From the NCBI RefSeq assembly GCF_000297095.1, contig NZ_AEEA01000131.1:1-34377 (forward strand): a stretch of 34,377 bases of DNA, written 5' to 3'. Below, piece after piece: positions 30,737-34,377 of the stretch. A program made the position numbers and the translations under genes. Numbering within the stretch: the first letter of the stretch is position 1; each line of letters begins with the position of its first letter. The DNA comes from Treponema primitia ZAS-1 (GTDB lineage Bacteria; Spirochaetota; Spirochaetia; Treponematales; Breznakiellaceae). The notes below the pieces were generated by a model. That model was given only the letters and a program-made list of their open reading frames with translations, did no database searches and was not told where the DNA came from.

Positions 30737-31073
30737 TCTTTTTTTAGTACTTATCGTAATCGGGCGTGGGGAGGGACACACCCGCCTGTGCGCGTGTACG
30801 AGAAAGGCATATGGAACTTCATTGCGCTTACATCAAACTCGGGCACCGTCGCAGGAATGCTGCAGTCTGGCATGCGGCAATACTGTTTTGGTTCGATGGG
30901 TTTCTGATCCTTCTGAGCTCGAAATTGACCGAGAAAAGTGCGGGACCCGATGACATTTTATATGCAAATTTCAGAAAAATAGTTACATTCATTTAAATAT
31001 TATTCAAACACAAACACCATCTTTCTCCTACAGTTAAAGTGCGTTGTAAGCAGCGCTTATGGAGGAGACTTGT
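30737..31073. other. Intergenic stretch without a confident gene
   Basis: Between the lipoprotein and chemoreceptor genes. An open frame of 61 codons begins at ATG 30811 with AGAAAGG shortly before it and ends at 30996 (MELHCAYIKLGH...), but I recognise no family, and another frame is also open over part of it. It may be a remnant. The last 80 bases are AT-rich and lead to the chemoreceptor GGAGGAG. Confidence 0.4.
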
Positions 31074-33254
31074 ATGAAAATCAGAATACGCTTAAGCATA
31101 TTGGTAATAGCGATAATGGTTGCGGTAATTTCTGTTATTTCGATCATCATTCTGAGCCGAGCCTCCGAAATGCAGACCAAAACGGCCATAGAAAGTACAA
31201 CGAACATGGCTAATATGTATGCCACGGATTTGCGGCGGCGTTTTGAAAATTATATGCAAACCGCAATTTTACTGTCCCAGATAATGCAGGATTACGAATC
31301 GGTAGACCTAAGCCAGCGGCGTATCCGCTACAATGGCATCATACGCAGTGTGTTAGCGGAGAACGAAAGTTATTTGGGTATTTTTACTATTTGGAAGTCT
31401 AATGCCCTGGACGGCAGGGATGCGGAATTTGCTAATACAGCGGGTACCGATGAGACTGGCCGGTACATAAGCCGGTACCATCGGGATTCAGGCATAATAG
31501 CCTTAAGCTCCTTTGATGCATATAACGAGGTTCTGGAAGGGGCAAGCGGGACCATGAGTATTGCCAATCCTGTTTGGCGGGATGCCAGGGGTTCCACGGT
31601 TCTGGTGGTGGATGTCACGGTCCCCATAGTATCATCCCGGGGTGAACTGGTTGGGCTTGTGGGGGTGAATATTGATATCAGCGCCATGCAGGACATAGTC
31701 CTGGGGATAAAACCGTATGGTACGGGAATAGCAACGGTCTATTCCAATGACGGGACCGTGGCGGCCCACAATATCCCTGCACGGACCGGCCTGCATATGA
31801 TAGAAACCGATGCTCCCCTTTTCAAGGACTATACCTACCCGGCGCTGGAGTGTATACAACAGGGAAAGTCCCTCACCTTCCAGGAATATTCCCCCGCCCT
31901 GGATGTTGATCTCCAGATTATCATTGAGCCCTTTACGGTTTCCCAAACCACCACTCCCTGGTCTGTAATGATAGCCATTCCCATGGATAAGGTGCTGGAA
32001 GATATACGGGCATTGACCTTTTTCACCATCATGTTGTCTCTGGCCGCCATGATCGCCACCGGGGTAATTATATTTTTTGTGGTCGGCAGGATAGCAAAAC
32101 CTATCGTTAATGTGTCCCGTACCCTTAAGGATATCTCCGAAGGAGAAGGGGATTTGACTAAACAGATTACCATCAAGTCTAAGGATGAAATCGGCGATCT
32201 GGCCCGTTACTTTAACATGACCTTGGAAAAAATAAAAGAACTGGTGATCACCATCAAAAAACAGGCGGTGGCCCTCTTCAATATCGGTAACGACCTCTCT
32301 TCAAACATGACGGAAACTGCGGCGGCGATTAACCAGATCACCGCCAATATCCAGAGCATCAAAGGCCGAATCATCAACCAATCCGCATCGGTGACTGAAA
32401 CAAATGCGACCATGGAACAGATCCTTATCAATATTAACAAACTCAACGAACTCATTGAACAGCAGTCTGTCAATGTATCCCAGTCATCTTCTTCCATTGA
32501 ACAAATGCTCGCCAATATTCAATCGGTTACCCAGACTCTGGTAAAAAACGCAGACAATGTACGGGATTTGGCCAACGCTTCGGAGATCGGTCATTCCGGT
32601 CTCCAGGGGGTAGCCGCGGATATCCAGGAAATCGCCCGGGAATCGGAGGGGCTGCTGGAGATCAACGATGTGATGAAAAATATTGCCAGTCAGACCAACC
32701 TCCTTTCCATGAATGCTGCCATTGAAGCTGCCCACGCCGGGGAAGCGGGCATGGGTTTTGCGGTGGTGGCCGATGAAATACGCAAACTTGCCGAATCTTC
32801 GGGGGTACAGTCTAAAACCATTTCCGAGATACTGAAGAAAATAAAAGATGCTATCGATAAGATCACCAAATCCACCGACGGGGTACTCAATAAGTTTGAA
32901 GCCATTGACTCGGGGGTTAAAACCGTTTCGGATCAGGAAGAGAATATACGCAGTGCCATGGAAGAGCAGAACACCGGGAGTCAGCAGATCCTGGAGGCCG
33001 TAAGCCAGCTGAATAATATAACCCAGATGGTCAAGAGCGGTTCCATGGAGATGCTTGAGGGGAGTAAAGAGGTTATCCAGGAGAGCAAAAACCTGGAGAT
33101 GGTTACCCAGGAGATCACCGATGGGATGAACGAGATGGCCACCGGGGCGGAGGAGATCAATGTGGCGGTAAGCGAGGTGAACAATATCAGCGGTGAAAAC
33201 AAGGAAAACATCGACATACTGGTCAAGGAGGTTTCCCGGTTTAAGGTTGAGTAA
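31074..33254 (+). CDS. Methyl-accepting chemotaxis protein
   Basis: 726 residues. TM1 about 7-28; a periplasmic dCache-like sensor about 35-300 (WRDARGSTVLVVDVTVPIVS, GLVGVNIDIS); TM2 about 315-338; HAMP about 339-391 (ISEGEGDLTKQITIKSKDEI); then a signalling coiled coil whose tip (SQTNLLSMNAAIEAAHAGEA, then VVADEIRKLAESSG) is at about 541-580. It signals to CheA/CheW on binding an unknown ligand. ATG 31074 is used because GGAGGAG is at 31061-31067; a longer frame from 31059 covers that site. No CheB/CheR pentapeptide tail is seen. Confidence 0.95.
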   Translation: MKIRIRLSILVIAIMVAVISVISIIILSRASEMQTKTAIESTTNMANMYATDLRRRFENYMQTAILLSQIMQDYESVDLSQRRIRYNGIIRSVLAENESYLGIFTIWKSNALDGRDAEFANTAGTDETGRYISRYHRDSGIIALSSFDAYNEVLEGASGTMSIANPVWRDARGSTVLVVDVTVPIVSSRGELVGLVGVNIDISAMQDIVLGIKPYGTGIATVYSNDGTVAAHNIPARTGLHMIETDAPLFKDYTYPALECIQQGKSLTFQEYSPALDVDLQIIIEPFTVSQTTTPWSVMIAIPMDKVLEDIRALTFFTIMLSLAAMIATGVIIFFVVGRIAKPIVNVSRTLKDISEGEGDLTKQITIKSKDEIGDLARYFNMTLEKIKELVITIKKQAVALFNIGNDLSSNMTETAAAINQITANIQSIKGRIINQSASVTETNATMEQILININKLNELIEQQSVNVSQSSSSIEQMLANIQSVTQTLVKNADNVRDLANASEIGHSGLQGVAADIQEIARESEGLLEINDVMKNIASQTNLLSMNAAIEAAHAGEAGMGFAVVADEIRKLAESSGVQSKTISEILKKIKDAIDKITKSTDGVLNKFEAIDSGVKTVSDQEENIRSAMEEQNTGSQQILEAVSQLNNITQMVKSGSMEMLEGSKEVIQESKNLEMVTQEITDGMNEMATGAEEINVAVSEVNNISGENKENIDILVKEVSRFKVE

Positions 33255-33290
33255 TTACAGTACTGGGGAAACCTAAAAAACTCCGCTGTC

Positions 33291-33848
33291 TTACGACTTT
33301 ATATAGCTTATTTTGCTTAAATCGATATCGTGGGGTTTGCCCGTATCGGCGGTATAGCCTACCGCTACGGCTGTGCCGTATTCGTAACCGTCAGGGAAGC
33401 CAAGCTTGGCTTTCCAGTAAGCGGCGGTTTCGGGGGCATTGAATGCGACTCCCGGAAGGCCCAGGATGATATTGCCGAGTCCAAGGGAGGTCGCGGCGAT
33501 GGCGATATTTTCAGCGGCAATACCTACATCAATATTGGCGCCGTTCTTCACCGCAAGAAAAAAAACAGTGGAAGCGCCATAAAAAATCTTATTGTTGCGC
33601 TGCTTATTACGGTTCACCACTGCTTCATTGCCGGCTTTCACAAAATAGTCAACCGCCGCCTTTTCCAGTTCCAGGAGCAATGCCGTGTCCTGTACTACAA
33701 TCACGTTGACCGGTTGGGAGTTGCTGCCCGAGGGAGCGGCCAAAGCTGCTTTTGCAAGGTTCGCCACAGTTTCATCTTCCACCCTTTGACTCGTATAAGA
33801 ACGGCTGGACCTTCTGGTAAAAATTGCCTCAAACGTAGAATTTGCCAT
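33291..33848 (-). CDS. Nitroreductase-family flavoprotein
   Basis: 185 residues. FTRRSSRSYTSQRVE is the FMN-binding Arg/Ser loop, AALAAPSGSNSQPVNVIVV the second signature, and DVGIAAENIAIAATSLGLGN and NIILGLPG the core. It uses NAD(P)H to reduce nitro or quinone compounds; real substrate unknown. GGAAGGTG precedes the ATG. Upstream (33915-33931) is a half-degenerate form of the sulfur-gene dyad. Confidence 0.9.
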   Translation of the reverse strand: MANSTFEAIFTRRSSRSYTSQRVEDETVANLAKAALAAPSGSNSQPVNVIVVQDTALLLELEKAAVDYFVKAGNEAVVNRNKQRNNKIFYGASTVFFLAVKNGANIDVGIAAENIAIAATSLGLGNIILGLPGVAFNAPETAAYWKAKLGFPDGYEYGTAVAVGYTADTGKPHDIDLSKISYIKS

Positions 33849-33914
33849 CTAACACCTTCCTTTACTATCTTGCTAGTTTTAATATATCAAATTTTTCATA
33901 TAATGTATATAGTT

Positions 33915-33931
33915 TCCATAGGAATACTAGG
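33915..33931 (-). promoter_or_regulatory. Degenerate CCTA-N9-TGGA dyad before the nitroreductase
   Basis: On the minus strand CCTA (33931-33928), nine bases, TGGA (33918-33915). CCTAGTATT is identical to the left half of the cysK sites, but the right half differs. It lies about 70 bp before the ATG. Confidence 0.35.
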
Positions 33932-33979
33932 TATTTTTTGAATTTGTTCCTTATGCCATACAGCTTGGGTCGCCCCCTC

Positions 33980-34009
33980 TTGCCAGTGTTTAAGGGGAAA
34001 TGCTACACT
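33980..34009 (+). promoter_or_regulatory. Promoter of the tRNA-Ser pair
   Basis: TTGCCA (33980-33985), 18-nt spacer, TACACT (34004-34009), start about 34016, 7 nt before the first tRNA. Confidence 0.6.
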
Positions 34010-34022
34010 AATCCCCGATATT

Positions 34023-34109
34023 GGAGCGGTGTCCGAGTGGCCGAAGGAGATGGTTTCGAAAACCATTGAACTCGCGAGGGTTCCGGGGGTTCGAATCCCC
34101 CCTGCTCCG
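34023..34109 (+). tRNA. tRNA-Ser (anticodon CGA)
   Basis: 87 nt with the long class II variable arm. Acceptor GGAGCGG (34023-34029) with CTGCTCC (34102-34108, one G-T pair), discriminator G. Anticodon stem ATGGT/ACCAT with loop TTCGAAA, anticodon CGA at 34057-34059. CCA is not encoded. Confidence 0.97.
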
Positions 34110-34137
34110 AAGAAGCAGGGGGGATTCGAACCCCCGG
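34083..34137. repeat. 24-bp perfect inverted repeat made of the tRNA 3' part and the bases after it
   Basis: Bases 34083-34106 (T-arm and most of the 3' acceptor of tRNA-Ser CGA) are the exact reverse complement of 34114-34137, with a 7-base loop. The resulting hairpin would compete with the tRNA fold in the precursor or act as a 3' processing or termination structure. Confidence 0.9.
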
Positions 34138-34176
34138 TTTCGGAATTGCTGCGCGATTGTTACATGTTTCTAGTTT

Positions 34177-34263
34177 GGAGAGGTGTCCGAGTGGTCGAAG
34201 GTGCACGCTTGGAAAGCGTGTGTGCTTGAAAGAGTACCGGGGGTTCAAATCCCCCCCTCTCCG
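34177..34263 (+). tRNA. tRNA-Ser (anticodon GGA)
   Basis: 87 nt, class II. Acceptor GGAGAGG (34177-34183) with CCTCTCC (34256-34262), discriminator G. Anticodon stem CACGC/GCGTG, loop TTGGAAA, anticodon GGA at 34211-34213. CCA is not encoded. Probably in one transcript with the first tRNA, 67 bp before. Confidence 0.97.
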
Positions 34264-34304
34264 AAAAAGTATTTTCCCCCCAAACAAGATGGGGGATTTG
34301 AACC
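34242..34304. repeat. 14-bp inverted copy of the second tRNA T-arm
   Basis: GGTTCAAATCCCCC (34242-34255) is the reverse complement of 34291-34304. As with the first tRNA, an antisense T-arm copy lies just downstream. Confidence 0.8.
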
Positions 34305-34333
34305 GGAGTTCCCGCCGACCGGAGGGAGGAAAA

Positions 34334-34351
34334 GGCGGCATGGATGCCGCC
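34334..34351. repeat. GGCGGCAT-gg-ATGCCGCC hairpin at the right edge
   Basis: Perfect 8-bp arms with a 2-base centre in the last 114 bases, where no gene is visible before the edge. No T run follows. Confidence 0.5.
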
Positions 34352-34377
34352 GTCAGGGGACGTAGGCGGTCGTAGGG

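Noticed and set aside
30712..30750. Terminator after the glucosaminidase gene (GCTGC-ggg-GCAGC then T run)
   Set aside because: The stem is only 5 bp and the T run lies about 17 bases away.
31035..31060. Sigma-28 type promoter (TAAAGTGC, then CGCTTAT) before the chemoreceptor
   Set aside because: The -10 part matches the GCCGATAA consensus poorly, and the start would fall in the Shine-Dalgarno.
34029..34365. Short open frames across the tRNA genes
   Set aside because: They read through both tRNA-Ser genes and have no ribosome-binding sites.

Overview
The window is ordinary bacterial chromosome: roughly balanced base composition, short intergenic gaps, many tight operons on both strands. The gene mix (class 2A encapsulin, nitrogenase-like proteins, multi-cluster ferredoxin, large chemoreceptor, lipoprotein with a loose lipobox, E1/JAMM sulfur-carrier proteins) fits a strict anaerobe. 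My best guess is a spirochaete of the termite-gut Treponema type. That is inference from content, not a database match. No prophage, insertion sequence or CRISPR array was seen.

Layout. 1-510: 3' end of serA, then a convergent candidate small RNA with its own promoter and terminator. 511-2956: SDR/flavodoxin-ferredoxin pair, a 48-residue small protein divergent from an XRE regulator. 2975-5554: ferrous iron uptake operon feoA-feoB-FeoB-associated protein. 5670-8938: two trans-sulfuration PLP enzymes followed by two overlapping Rrf2 regulators, one with an IscR-like Cys triad. 8958-11308: HAD phosphatase, Acr3-type exporter, four-cluster ferredoxin. 11489-18078: the sulfur-carrier operon (CysM-like synthase, JAMM protease, CysO-like carrier, E1-rhodanese), which runs straight into a family 2A encapsulin, its cysteine desulfurase cargo and serine O-acetyltransferase. 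18075-20889: RseC-like protein and a polar amino acid ABC importer. 21125-27396: two cysteine synthase units joined to nitrogenase-type genes (cysK-nifX-like; cysK-nifB-like-nifD/K-like pair) with no nifH. 27482-30736: preQ1 riboswitch with queuosine-precursor transporter, tcdA, ttcA, lipoprotein glucosaminidase. 31074-34377: chemoreceptor, nitroreductase, two tRNA-Ser genes, each followed by an inverted copy of its own T-arm.

How it fits together. Most of 5.6-27.4 kb is about getting, storing and inserting reduced sulfur. A shared dyad, CCTA-N9-TAG(G/A), lies at the promoters of the trans-sulfuration/Rrf2 operon, the CysM-carrier-encapsulin run and both cysK units, and in half-degenerate form before the nitroreductase. 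This puts the nitrogenase-like genes under the same apparent control as cysteine and methionine genes, so a sulfur role (for example C-S bond reduction as in methylthio-alkane reductase) is more likely than nitrogen fixation. The D-like subunit keeps the equivalents of both nitrogenase cofactor ligands (Cys278, His447), which argues against a tetrapyrrole reductase. Several genes appear to be transcribed as leaderless mRNAs.
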